From Bacteroidota bacterium (lineage in GTDB: Bacteria; Bacteroidota; Bacteroidia; NS11-12g; UBA955), in NCBI GenBank assembly GCA_016868785.1, contig VGFS01000017.1, positions 1-42,332 on the forward strand: a DNA stretch of 42,332 bases, written 5' to 3'. The translations under genes and the position numbers were made by a program. Positions 35,211 through 42,332 of this stretch are shown here, one piece after another. Numbering within the stretch: the first letter of the stretch is position 1; each line of letters starts with the position of its first letter. The notes under the pieces were generated by a model. It saw only the letters and a program-made list of their open reading frames with translations. It was not told the DNA's origin and did no database searches.

Positions 35211-36089
35211 ATGGCCAATCAGAAGGAAATTCGCGCCCGGATATCGTCAACCATCAGCACCCAGCAGATCACCAAAGCCATGAAATTGGTGTCTGCCACC
35301 AAGTTGCGCAAGGCAAGTGAAGCCATTGTACGTATGCGTCCATACGCAGAGAAATTGCAAGGCATCATGGGTAACTTGAAAGATAGCACGGAGGATTATC
35401 GTTTGGCCGGATATTTTGAAGCCCGTGAAGCCAAGAAGGTATTGTTATTGGTGATAACCAGCGATCGTGGATTGTGTGGTGCCTTTAACGCCAACGTGGT
35501 GAAGCGTGTAAAGGCTTTGTTGGATGGCGAGTACCGCGATGCGCTCAATGCCGGAAACGTGACATTGATGTGCATTGGTAAAAAGGGTGGTGAGGCGTTG
35601 AAGCGCTTTGGCTATGAGATCAATTTGGATTTGGTGTCGTTGACACAAAATGCCTCTGCGCAAACGGCTTTTGGTGCCATGCAAGGGGTAATTGATCAAT
35701 ATTTGTCGGGTGAGTATGACCGTGTTGAGGTTGTATACAACAAGTTTAAGAACGCGGCGACGCAAATTTTGGTTAACGACCAATTGTTACCCATTGCTGC
35801 GTCTGCGAGCGAAGCGAGCCAGACGAATAACGATTACTTGTTTGAGCCAGACAAAGTGGCCATTTTGGAAGATTTGATTCCCCGCAGTTTGAACACTTTG
35901 TTCTATCGTGCGTTGTTGGATTCTTTGGCTTCTGAGCACGGTGCACGTATGGTTGCAATGGATAAAGCCACTGAGAATGCAGGTGAATTGTTGCGTGCAT
36001 TGCGTTTGGCCTACAACCAAGCCCGTCAGGCTGCCATTACCCGGGAGATTTCTGAAATCGTGGGTGGTGTAGCCGCTTTGGAGGCATAA
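35211..36089 (+). CDS. atpG: ATP synthase F1 subunit gamma
   Basis: A 292-residue central rotor shaft. The N-terminal coil has EIRARISSTISTQQITKAMKLVSATKLRKA, the middle Rossmann-like part has LLLVITSDRGLCGAFNANV, and the C-terminal coil ends MVAMDKATENAGELLRALRLAYNQARQAAITREISEIVGGVAALEA. It ends the operon, with no atpD or atpC after it; in many Bacteroidota those lie at a separate locus. A strong terminator follows. Confidence 0.97.
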   Translation: MANQKEIRARISSTISTQQITKAMKLVSATKLRKASEAIVRMRPYAEKLQGIMGNLKDSTEDYRLAGYFEAREAKKVLLLVITSDRGLCGAFNANVVKRVKALLDGEYRDALNAGNVTLMCIGKKGGEALKRFGYEINLDLVSLTQNASAQTAFGAMQGVIDQYLSGEYDRVEVVYNKFKNAATQILVNDQLLPIAASASEASQTNNDYLFEPDKVAILEDLIPRSLNTLFYRALLDSLASEHGARMVAMDKATENAGELLRALRLAYNQARQAAITREISEIVGGVAALEA

Positions 36090-36106
36090 GAAAAATTTTG
36101 TTCATC

Positions 36107-36138
36107 AAAAAAGGCGAACCGAAGGTTCGCCTTTTTTT
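36107..36138. terminator. Terminator after atpG, bidirectional
   Basis: A 14-bp stem (36107-36120 with 36124-36137), loop GAA, with A6 and T7 flanks. It sits between the convergent atpG and relA/spoT genes and can serve both. Confidence 0.9.
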
Positions 36139-36209
36139 GCCCCCTGTATACCACGGGAATGTACTATGTGTCTTTTGATGTAATCAATCAAGAAAGCATC
36201 GCCGCCCCC

Positions 36210-38447
36210 TCAATCTTCCCGCATCACCTCAATGTACTTGTGCGTGGCCTTGATTTTCGTAATCAATTGCTCCAAATGCAATAAATCATAGATCATCACC
36301 TCAATCTTACCCCCAAACGTGCCATCCTCATTGCTCGATATGTTGATGCTCCTCATATTTACCTCCATGTCCTTCGAAATGATGTCCGTAATCCTACTTA
36401 CAATTCCCACATCATCGATCCCGCGTACCGCAATGGCCGTGTCAAAAGCCTTCTGGTAACCATCGCCCCGCCACTGAGCTGGAATGATTCGATATCCGTA
36501 CTGACTCATGAGTCGGGTGGCGTTCGGACAAGTGGTCCGGTGGATTTTAACCCCTTCTCCCACAGTGATAAATCCAAAAATAGGGTCTCCTGGAACGGGG
36601 TGACAGCATTTGGATAGGGCATAGGGCATTTCATAATCTTCGCCAATGATGATTTGGTCAGAATTTTTGTGCTTCGCTGAGGGCTTGGCTTTCGACTTTG
36701 AAGGCAAAGTTTCCGGTGAGTCACTACTTTTCACCAGCTTTTTCAAAACAATCTTTAACAACAACTCGCGATTCAAGCGAATCTGTCCTTCCGCCACACT
36801 ATGAAAAAACTCGGCCCCCACCTGATACTTGAAGTGGTACATGAGTTTTTTGATGTTGCTATCGGTAAAATTCAACTGGTGCTTCCGGAACAATCGCTCC
36901 AACAAAAGCTTGCCCTGGTTGGCTTTTTGCGTCCTTTTGGCTTTCAGCGCCTCCCGAATTTTTGATTTTGCCCTGGCCGTTTTCGCCACGTCTAACCAAT
37001 CGCGGGTAACCCGACTTTTGCTCGTGGTTAAGATTTCCACGATGTCCCCGTTTTTTAAGGGAGATTGTATGGATACCAATTTGTTGTTGACTTTGGCTCC
37101 CAAAGTGCGTTTTCCCAATTCTGTGTGGATGGCGAACCCAAAATCAAGTGCCGTAGATCCCGCAGGCAGGGCTTTTACATCGCCTTTTGGGGTAAAAATA
37201 TAGATTTCTTCTCCCAAGAGACTCGTCCTAAACTCACTCACCAAATCCAAAGCGCTGAGGTCGCTGTTTGAAAGGGTGTCTTTCACCGCATCCAACCAGT
37301 TGTCGAAGGCCATGTCTTGCGGGGTGGTTACCGATTTTCCACCCGATTTATAACGCCAATGCGCTGCCAAGCCGCGTTCTGCGATGTCATCCATCCTTTT
37401 TGTACGGATTTGTACCTCAACCCAACGACCTTTTGGACCCAATACTGTGGTATGTAACGCGCTATAACCGTTGCTTTTGGGGTGGCTCAACCAATCGCGC
37501 AAGCGGTTGGTATGTGAACGATACTTGTCGGTTACGATGCTGTACACGCGCCAGCAATCGGCCTTTTCCAAAAACAAGGGCGAATCAACGATTACCCGAA
37601 TGGCAAAGGCATCGTATACTTCCTCAAAAGGGATTTGCTGGTCTTCCATTTTGCGTACGATGCTGAATATGCTCTTGGGCCGGCCTTTGATTTCAACGAT
37701 ATTGAGACCGGATTTTTCCAATTCCGATTTCAAAGGATCAATGAATTCCTTCACATATCGCTGCCGTACATTTTTGGTTTCCACCAATTTATCAGAAATT
37801 TCACGATACAAAACAGGGTTGGTGAATTTCAAGGACAAATCCTCCATCTCTGTTTTGATGGCATTTAAACCCAGTCGGTGGGCAAGGGGCGCATAAATAA
37901 ACAAGGTTTCCGATGCGATTTTCAGTTTGGTATTTTCTGAAACGGAACCCAGCGTGCGCATGTTGTGCAATCGGTCACACAACTTGATCAGGATCACTTT
38001 AAGGTCATCACCCAGGGTGAGGAGCATTTTTTTAAAATTCTCCGCTTGTATGCTGTGATCCTTGTCGACGTTTTCGAATACCGTAGAAATTTTTGTGAGT
38101 CCATGGATGATGTTGGCCACATCTTTTCCGAATCGATGTTCGATGTCTTCCAAGGTGATATCCGTATCCTCAACCACATCGTGTAGGAGGGCACAGACCA
38201 CGGAAGTTACCCCCAATCCCAATTCAGTAACAGCGATTTCTGCAACTGCTAAGGGATGGAAAATATAGGGTTCGCCGCTTTTTCTTACGGTACCCTCGTG
38301 CGCTCTGGCTGCCATGTCGAATGCATCACGAACCAGTTTGATTTTGTCTTTGGGTACGTTTTTACCGAGGCTGCGCAACAGAAGTTTGTATCGCTTGAGC
38401 AATTCAGCGCGATAGGCTTCATAAACGGGGCCTTGTAATAACGCCAT
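36210..38447 (-). CDS. Bifunctional (p)ppGpp synthetase/hydrolase
   Basis: A 745-residue long RelA/SpoT homologue controlling the stringent response. The N-terminal HD hydrolase is intact: HEGTVRKSGEPYIFHP, LLHDVVEDT (HD at 89-90) and KLCDRLHNMRTL (D158, N162). The synthetase domain has GRPKSIFSIVRKM (255-267), VYDAFAIRVIV, NGYSALHTTVLGP and the catalytic Glu in WVEVQIRTKRMDDIAERGLAAHW. TGS (about 395-455, EIYIFTPKGDVKALPAGSTALDFG), helical, zinc-finger-like and ACT domains follow. Intact HD residues make it a Rel/SpoT-type enzyme rather than RelA. The start overlaps the M20 peptidase stop by one base (TAATG), so translation is likely coupled. Confidence 0.96.
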   Translation of the reverse strand: MALLQGPVYEAYRAELLKRYKLLLRSLGKNVPKDKIKLVRDAFDMAARAHEGTVRKSGEPYIFHPLAVAEIAVTELGLGVTSVVCALLHDVVEDTDITLEDIEHRFGKDVANIIHGLTKISTVFENVDKDHSIQAENFKKMLLTLGDDLKVILIKLCDRLHNMRTLGSVSENTKLKIASETLFIYAPLAHRLGLNAIKTEMEDLSLKFTNPVLYREISDKLVETKNVRQRYVKEFIDPLKSELEKSGLNIVEIKGRPKSIFSIVRKMEDQQIPFEEVYDAFAIRVIVDSPLFLEKADCWRVYSIVTDKYRSHTNRLRDWLSHPKSNGYSALHTTVLGPKGRWVEVQIRTKRMDDIAERGLAAHWRYKSGGKSVTTPQDMAFDNWLDAVKDTLSNSDLSALDLVSEFRTSLLGEEIYIFTPKGDVKALPAGSTALDFGFAIHTELGKRTLGAKVNNKLVSIQSPLKNGDIVEILTTSKSRVTRDWLDVAKTARAKSKIREALKAKRTQKANQGKLLLERLFRKHQLNFTDSNIKKLMYHFKYQVGAEFFHSVAEGQIRLNRELLLKIVLKKLVKSSDSPETLPSKSKAKPSAKHKNSDQIIIGEDYEMPYALSKCCHPVPGDPIFGFITVGEGVKIHRTTCPNATRLMSQYGYRIIPAQWRGDGYQKAFDTAIAVRGIDDVGIVSRITDIISKDMEVNMRSINISSNEDGTFGGKIEVMIYDLLHLEQLITKIKATHKYIEVMRED

Positions 38448-39814
38448 TATTGGTTCAACGCAGCAAAGTGTTTGAAGAATTGGGGAATGGTTTCAATGCC
38501 CTTGAAATAGTTGAAGATGCCGTAATGCTCATTGGGTGAGTGGATGGCATCAGAATCCAAGCCAAAGCCCATTAATACGGTTTTGGTTTGCAATTCCTTC
38601 TCAAACAACGCAACAATGGGGATACTTCCACCGCCCCGGGTAGGGATAGGCTCCACACCAAAGGTTTCTTTCATGGCCAATGCCGCCGCTTTGTAGGGAA
38701 TAGAATTGGTGGGCGTTACCACAGGCTCTCCACCATGGTGAGGTGTAACTTTCACTTTTACTCCAGCAGGGGCGATGCTCTCGAAATGTTTTTGGAACAA
38801 TTCGGTGATTTCGTCGCTGATTTGGTTGGGCACCAATCGCATAGAAATTTTCGCATAAGCCTTGCTTGGCAATACGGTCTTTGCACCTTCACCGATGTAT
38901 CCTCCCCAGATGCCGTTTACATCCAAGGTTGGTCGAATACCCGTGCGCTCAATGGTAGAAAATCCTTTTTCTCCGAGCACATCGTCGATGTCCAAGTGTT
39001 TTTTATAGTCGTTCAAATCGAAAGGAATCTTGCCCATCGCTTCGCGATCAGCAGCTGAAACTTCCAATACTTTGTCGTAGAATCCTGGGATGGTGATGTG
39101 ACGATTTTCGTCGTGCAAGCATGCAATCATCGTACACAAAGCGTTGATGGGGTTCGCCACGGCACCGCCATAAACCCCGGAGTGCAAATCAATGCGTGGA
39201 CCTGTAACTTCCACCTCTACATAGCTCAGTCCGCGCAACCCCACGTCTATACTGGGAATGTCATTGGCAATCAATGCTGTATCAGAAATCAAAATAACAT
39301 CGGCTTTGAGTTTGTCGCGGTTCGATTTACAGTAGGTGCCCAAATTGTTGGATCCCACTTCTTCTTCACCTTCGATCATGAATTTTACGTTACAAGCCAA
39401 TGCCTGAGTCTGCATCATGGTTTCAAATGCCTTAACGTGCATGAAAAACTGTCCTTTATCGTCGCACGCACCACGCGCATAAATCTTGCCATCGCGAACC
39501 GTAGGTTCGAATGGTGGCGTATCCCACAATTCATTGGGAACGCTGGGTTGTACATCGTAGTGACCGTAGACCAATACTGTGGACAAATTGGGGTCGATGA
39601 TTTTCTCACCGTAAACAATGGGGTAGCCAGCGGTTTCCTCCAAAACCACATTGTCGGCACCTACTTTGCGCAAGTGGTCAGCCACGGTTTCAGCACATTT
39701 GCGCACATCGCCTGCGAATGCGGGGTCTGCGCTGATGCTGGGTATACGTAACAAGTCGAATAACTCATTGAGAAAACGGTCTTTGTTCTGTTCGATGTAT
39801 TGATTTACTGACAT
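38447..39814 (-). CDS. M20-family dipeptidase
   Basis: A 455-residue zinc metallopeptidase of the M20A/ArgE-DapE-carnosinase group, probably a cytosolic dipeptidase. Metal ligands and catalysis: H85 and D87 in YGHYDVQP, bridging D118 in RGACDDKG, catalytic E150 followed by E151 in MIEGEEEVGS, and the late His in LDSDAIHSPNEH. A lid domain (about 200-335) begins near YVEVEVTGPRIDLHSGVYGG. It is first in a two-gene unit with the RelA/SpoT gene (TAATG overlap). I see no promoter box in the 127 bp upstream. Confidence 0.93.
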   Translation of the reverse strand: MSVNQYIEQNKDRFLNELFDLLRIPSISADPAFAGDVRKCAETVADHLRKVGADNVVLEETAGYPIVYGEKIIDPNLSTVLVYGHYDVQPSVPNELWDTPPFEPTVRDGKIYARGACDDKGQFFMHVKAFETMMQTQALACNVKFMIEGEEEVGSNNLGTYCKSNRDKLKADVILISDTALIANDIPSIDVGLRGLSYVEVEVTGPRIDLHSGVYGGAVANPINALCTMIACLHDENRHITIPGFYDKVLEVSAADREAMGKIPFDLNDYKKHLDIDDVLGEKGFSTIERTGIRPTLDVNGIWGGYIGEGAKTVLPSKAYAKISMRLVPNQISDEITELFQKHFESIAPAGVKVKVTPHHGGEPVVTPTNSIPYKAAALAMKETFGVEPIPTRGGGSIPIVALFEKELQTKTVLMGFGLDSDAIHSPNEHYGIFNYFKGIETIPQFFKHFAALNQ

Positions 39815-39917
39815 ACCCGCAATTTACAAAGCATTTTTTGCTTAGACCGCATCTCACCGGGGCAAAACTGAAAAATATTGGCGAAGGAGCCATCGCCTTA
39901 CTCTGTTGCGATTATTG

Positions 39918-39925
39918 TATCTTTG
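39918..39925 (+). promoter_or_regulatory. -7 box of the 61-residue membrane protein gene
   Basis: TATCTTTG, 16 nt before the ATG at 39942; no good -33 element at the expected spacing. Confidence 0.6.
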
Positions 39926-39941
39926 CATTAATCTTCATCTC

Positions 39942-40127
39942 ATGGAAACCAACACCGCACAAGCCGTTCAAGAACACAGCAAAGAAAAATTCAAACAGGA
40001 ACTTTTTGTTTGGGAGATTATCATGTCGGTGGTAGTTTTTGCGGCCATTTTTTTCGCATTAAAAGCGTTCAAAAAGCACGAAGAAAAGGCCAAAGAGCAC
40101 AACAAAAAATACAACACAGGCGAGTAA
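39942..40127 (+). CDS. Small single-pass membrane protein, unknown function
   Basis: A 61-residue product: a polar, Gln/Lys/Glu-rich N-terminus (about 1-20), one hydrophobic helix (about 24-40, EIIMSVVVFAAIFFALKAF) and a highly charged C-terminus rich in Lys, Glu and His (KKHEEKAKEHNKKYN). I do not recognise a family. It is supported as a real gene by a good TATCTTTG box at a short distance, by the fit of the ATG to that box, and by membrane-protein composition. It converges on the CoA-transferase gene; an imperfect hairpin (about 40165-40192) spanning the latter's stop may end its transcript. Confidence 0.65.
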   Translation: METNTAQAVQEHSKEKFKQELFVWEIIMSVVVFAAIFFALKAFKKHEEKAKEHNKKYNTGE

Positions 40128-40179
40128 AATTGCTGCTTGTAAGTGCGTAGGGCAGTGCTAAAGCCGTTTTGGTTTGCGT

Positions 40180-40833
40180 TTAAACCGAAACCGTTTTGAT
40201 GTCGCCCTCTACAACCAATCTTCCCAAAGTCTTGGCTTTTACCTCCTCAATGCTAACCCCTGGGGCAATCTCCTTGAGTTCAAAACCACGTTCGGTGATG
40301 TCGAAAACCCCCAATTCAGTCACCACTTTCTTCACGCAACCCAGTCCGGTAATGGGCAGAGAGCACTTTGGCAATAATTTGCTTTCGCCGGCCTTGTTTG
40401 TGTGTTGCATGGCCACTATGATGTTCTTGGCAGAAGCCACCAAATCCATGGCGCCACCCATCCCCTTGACCATTTTTCCTGGAATTTTCCAGTTGGCGAT
40501 ATCGCCATTGTCGCTCACTTCCATGGCCCCAAGGACCGTAAGATCTACTTTGCCCGCGCGGATCATTCCGAAGCTGGTAGCGCTATCAAATATGCTGGCT
40601 CCATTCACCATAGTCACCGTTTGCTTGCCTGCATTGATTAAATCGGGATCTTCTTCGCCCTCAAACGGAAATGCACCCATGCCCAACAACCCATTTTCTG
40701 ATTGTAAAACCACTTCCATGCCCTCGGGAATGTAATTGGCCACCAAGGTTGGGATGCCGATTCCTAAGTTTACATAATACCCATCGCGCAATTCCTGGGC
40801 GATTCGCTTCGCAATTCCAAATTTGTCTAGCAT
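40180..40833 (-). CDS. scoB: 3-oxoacid CoA-transferase subunit B
   Basis: The B subunit (217 residues) of succinyl-CoA:acetoacetate-type CoA-transferase, which moves CoA between succinate and a 3-oxoacid. It starts LDKFGIAKRIAQELRDGYYVNLGIGIPTLVANYI, has the catalytic Glu46 in the SENGLLGMG motif, and the GMGGAMDLVASAKNIIVAMQHTNK and LPITGLGCVKKVVTELGVFD blocks. The A subunit gene (scoA), normally adjacent, is not in the window. The ATG at 40833 fits both the family and the box at 40840-40847; the longer frame upstream enters the cytochrome gene. Confidence 0.93.
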   Translation of the reverse strand: MLDKFGIAKRIAQELRDGYYVNLGIGIPTLVANYIPEGMEVVLQSENGLLGMGAFPFEGEEDPDLINAGKQTVTMVNGASIFDSATSFGMIRAGKVDLTVLGAMEVSDNGDIANWKIPGKMVKGMGGAMDLVASAKNIIVAMQHTNKAGESKLLPKCSLPITGLGCVKKVVTELGVFDITERGFELKEIAPGVSIEEVKAKTLGRLVVEGDIKTVSV

Positions 40834-40839
40834 GCTTCG

Positions 40840-40847
40840 CAAAAATA
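40840..40847 (-). promoter_or_regulatory. -7 box of scoB
   Basis: TATTTTTG on the minus strand, 6 nt before the ATG at 40833, implying an mRNA with almost no leader. No clear -33 element. Confidence 0.5.
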
Positions 40848-40885
40848 CGAATTTTTCAAGGCGATGTTGCGGAATTTCACCGCCG

Positions 40886-42332
40886 TTAGAACGACCATCC
40901 CCGCAATATCTTGGGGTCGGCCCATTTCTTCGCTCGGTCGTATAGTGCCTTGGCCCGGTCTTTTTGTCCCACAGTGATGTACAGATCAATCAAACTCAAC
41001 GTTGCTTGAGACTCAGGGTTGAGCGATAGGGCTTTCTCATAAGTGGTGATGGCCATTTTCCATTGGTTTTCATGGTAATAGCAATACCCCAAATTCAGCA
41101 AAAGTCCTTCGTGTTTGGGTTGGTGTTTCAATCCCTGTAAGATGAGCGGCTTGGCTTCTTCGGTTCGGTTCGCCTTGACCAGGGCAAGGGTATATTCCGA
41201 TAAGAAATCTGTATTCAGAGGCATCGCCTCGTGAGCACTACGGTAATGCTTGATGGCTTTCTCGTTGTTGCTTTTCTCGTTGGTTGGCGCCGTTCCCGTT
41301 GATTTGTCATAGGCCACGCCCATGCGGTATTGTGTCCATGCCTCGCGGCTCATTGCTTCTCTTTGGTCTTCGCTGGCCCCGTTTTCCCAAAGCGCTATCA
41401 TATCGCCATAGGCCTGTTGGTTGTAGAAGTAATGGATTTGGGCTTCCAGGGAAATGGCCTTCAAGCTCGATTCATCCTGCCCATTGTGGCTGTTTAACAG
41501 GCGTTGCGCCTCCTTCATGTAGAGTGCGTTGGCATCAAACTTTTCGAAATAGGTGATGTAGGCTTGGAACAATTCCGAGGATTCAGGATTGGGGTTGTTC
41601 ACCGCATGGAGTCCGGTTGGCTGTGCCCCAGTTTTTTTGTTTGCCGATGTTTTGGTCGGATTCAAGGCCGTGGTTCTAGAAATGTAATGATCGTGAATGC
41701 TCACGTGCGGTATGTCTCTGGTATCGCTGCTTGGCATGTGACAATTTACGCAACTGCGATTTCCTTGCATTGCCGTGGTTAGTCTACAGCCCTCGAATCG
41801 ACTCTTTTTGGTCTTGGGTTGATGGCAGCCAACGCAAGTTTGATTGAACCGCTCTTGGTTCGTCTTTTTCACACTCACATGCGGATTGTGGCAGTTGATG
41901 CACGTAAAATTTATGTTGGCGTTGTATTTATTGAGGTCGCCTTTGTTGGATCCCTTGAAACAGGCGCTCATCTGGAATCGTTCGGCGTGACCGGCCATCA
42001 CGAAAGCCGCATCGCCCTTGTAGGTGGGCATATATACTGTAAACACGGAATCTAAGTGCATTCCAGGCCGAAAATCGGTGAACTTTTTCCCAGGTTTGAG
42101 CACGTTGTTGCCCTGAAGGTGGCAGCGCTGACAGATATCTACCTGCAATTTCCAGGGGAGTCGTTTTGGATTTACGATGGACCAGTCTGTGTGCTTGCGG
42201 GTATCGACAATTTGTCCGTTCGATTTCTCTTGTACATGGATGGATCCTGGGCCATGGCATCGCTCACAATCAATGCCCAACGGCAGTTTTTCAAAGACAT
42301 TCAACGACCCTTCCTTGGTCTTGGGCATGCCG
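40886..42332 (-). CDS. Multihaem c-type cytochrome with TPR tail (5' end missing)
   Basis: The gene runs off the right edge; the frame is open to the last base, so the true start lies outside. The visible 482 or so residues have five CxxCH haem sites, counting from the Met at 42328: 21-25, 66-70, 143-147, 165-169 and 193-197, in a cytochrome c554/NrfB-like pattern with extra His residues as distal ligands (e.g. IPHVSIHDHYI). From about residue 255 the protein becomes helical, with TPR units near the end (GLLLNLGYCYYHENQWKMAITTYEKALSLNPES). The haem sites imply export and periplasmic electron transfer; the TPR part suggests docking to another protein. Electron donor and acceptor are unknown. 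Confidence 0.9.
   Translation of the reverse strand, partial: GMPKTKEGSLNVFEKLPLGIDCERCHGPGSIHVQEKSNGQIVDTRKHTDWSIVNPKRLPWKLQVDICQRCHLQGNNVLKPGKKFTDFRPGMHLDSVFTVYMPTYKGDAAFVMAGHAERFQMSACFKGSNKGDLNKYNANINFTCINCHNPHVSVKKTNQERFNQTCVGCHQPKTKKSRFEGCRLTTAMQGNRSCVNCHMPSSDTRDIPHVSIHDHYISRTTALNPTKTSANKKTGAQPTGLHAVNNPNPESSELFQAYITYFEKFDANALYMKEAQRLLNSHNGQDESSLKAISLEAQIHYFYNQQAYGDMIALWENGASEDQREAMSREAWTQYRMGVAYDKSTGTAPTNEKSNNEKAIKHYRSAHEAMPLNTDFLSEYTLALVKANRTEEAKPLILQGLKHQPKHEGLLLNLGYCYYHENQWKMAITTYEKALSLNPESQATLSLIDLYITVGQKDRAKALYDRAKKWADPKILRGWSF

Overview
The window is a gene-dense piece of a Bacteroidota chromosome, most likely from the Flavobacteriales or a relative. Four things point there. (1) Many genes are preceded by the Bacteroidota -7 promoter box TAnnTTTG, and purine-rich Shine-Dalgarno sequences are rare. 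(2) A SprE/PorW-type lipoprotein of the type IX secretion/gliding machinery is present. (3) The ATP synthase operon is of the Bacteroidota type: atpZ/I-like genes, a His-rich secreted N-terminus on subunit a, and no beta or epsilon genes. (4) The arginine decarboxylase and the alternative GlmU-like protein belong to families typical of the phylum. I see no rRNA, tRNA, CRISPR array, phage or insertion sequence, and no gene-free stretch exceeds 300 bases. Two features may mark accessory DNA: an AT-rich membrane protein gene at 15950-16873 and an orphan promoter beside it.

Layout. 105-3583: a lipocalin-like lipoprotein, guaB (GMP synthesis) and a secreted endonuclease/exonuclease/phosphatase-fold lipoprotein, all on +. 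3678-6866 (-): pyrG, then a yjbR-like gene translationally coupled to a cyclophilin-FKBP fusion isomerase. 6932-8815 (+): a secreted YwqK/MORN repeat protein and uridine kinase, facing a small phosphoesterase. 9390-15073 (+): a compact five-gene run of ferredoxin, NlpC/P60 peptidase, a 147-residue unknown, an 853-residue secreted unknown with LRR-like repeats, and a sodium:solute symporter. Every junction after the first is an overlap. This is the least explained block. 15080-20963 (-): YdeI-like, unknown membrane protein, VF530-like, katG and arginine decarboxylase. 21112-24518: mdh, an EamA transporter, a GlmU-like transferase and L31 type B.

24576-36089: penicillin-binding protein 1A, the SprE/PorW lipoprotein, then (divergent) a membrane-anchor protein that looks like an M23 peptidase without its peptidase domain, a bactofilin, and atpZ/I-like-B-E-F-H-A-G. 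Envelope building, protein secretion and energy conversion are neighbours here, and the bactofilin appears to share the ATP synthase transcript. 36210-42332: bifunctional RelA/SpoT, an M20 peptidase, a 61-residue membrane protein, a lone CoA-transferase subunit B, and the 3' part of a multihaem cytochrome with a TPR tail that runs off the right edge.

The most interesting signals outside genes are three genes whose ATG lies exactly 4 nt after a TAnnTTTG box (candidate leaderless mRNAs), terminator hairpins fused with the next gene's promoter box, several long perfect GC-rich dyads, and an 18-nt direct repeat with a 33-bp period between the divergent arginine decarboxylase and mdh genes.
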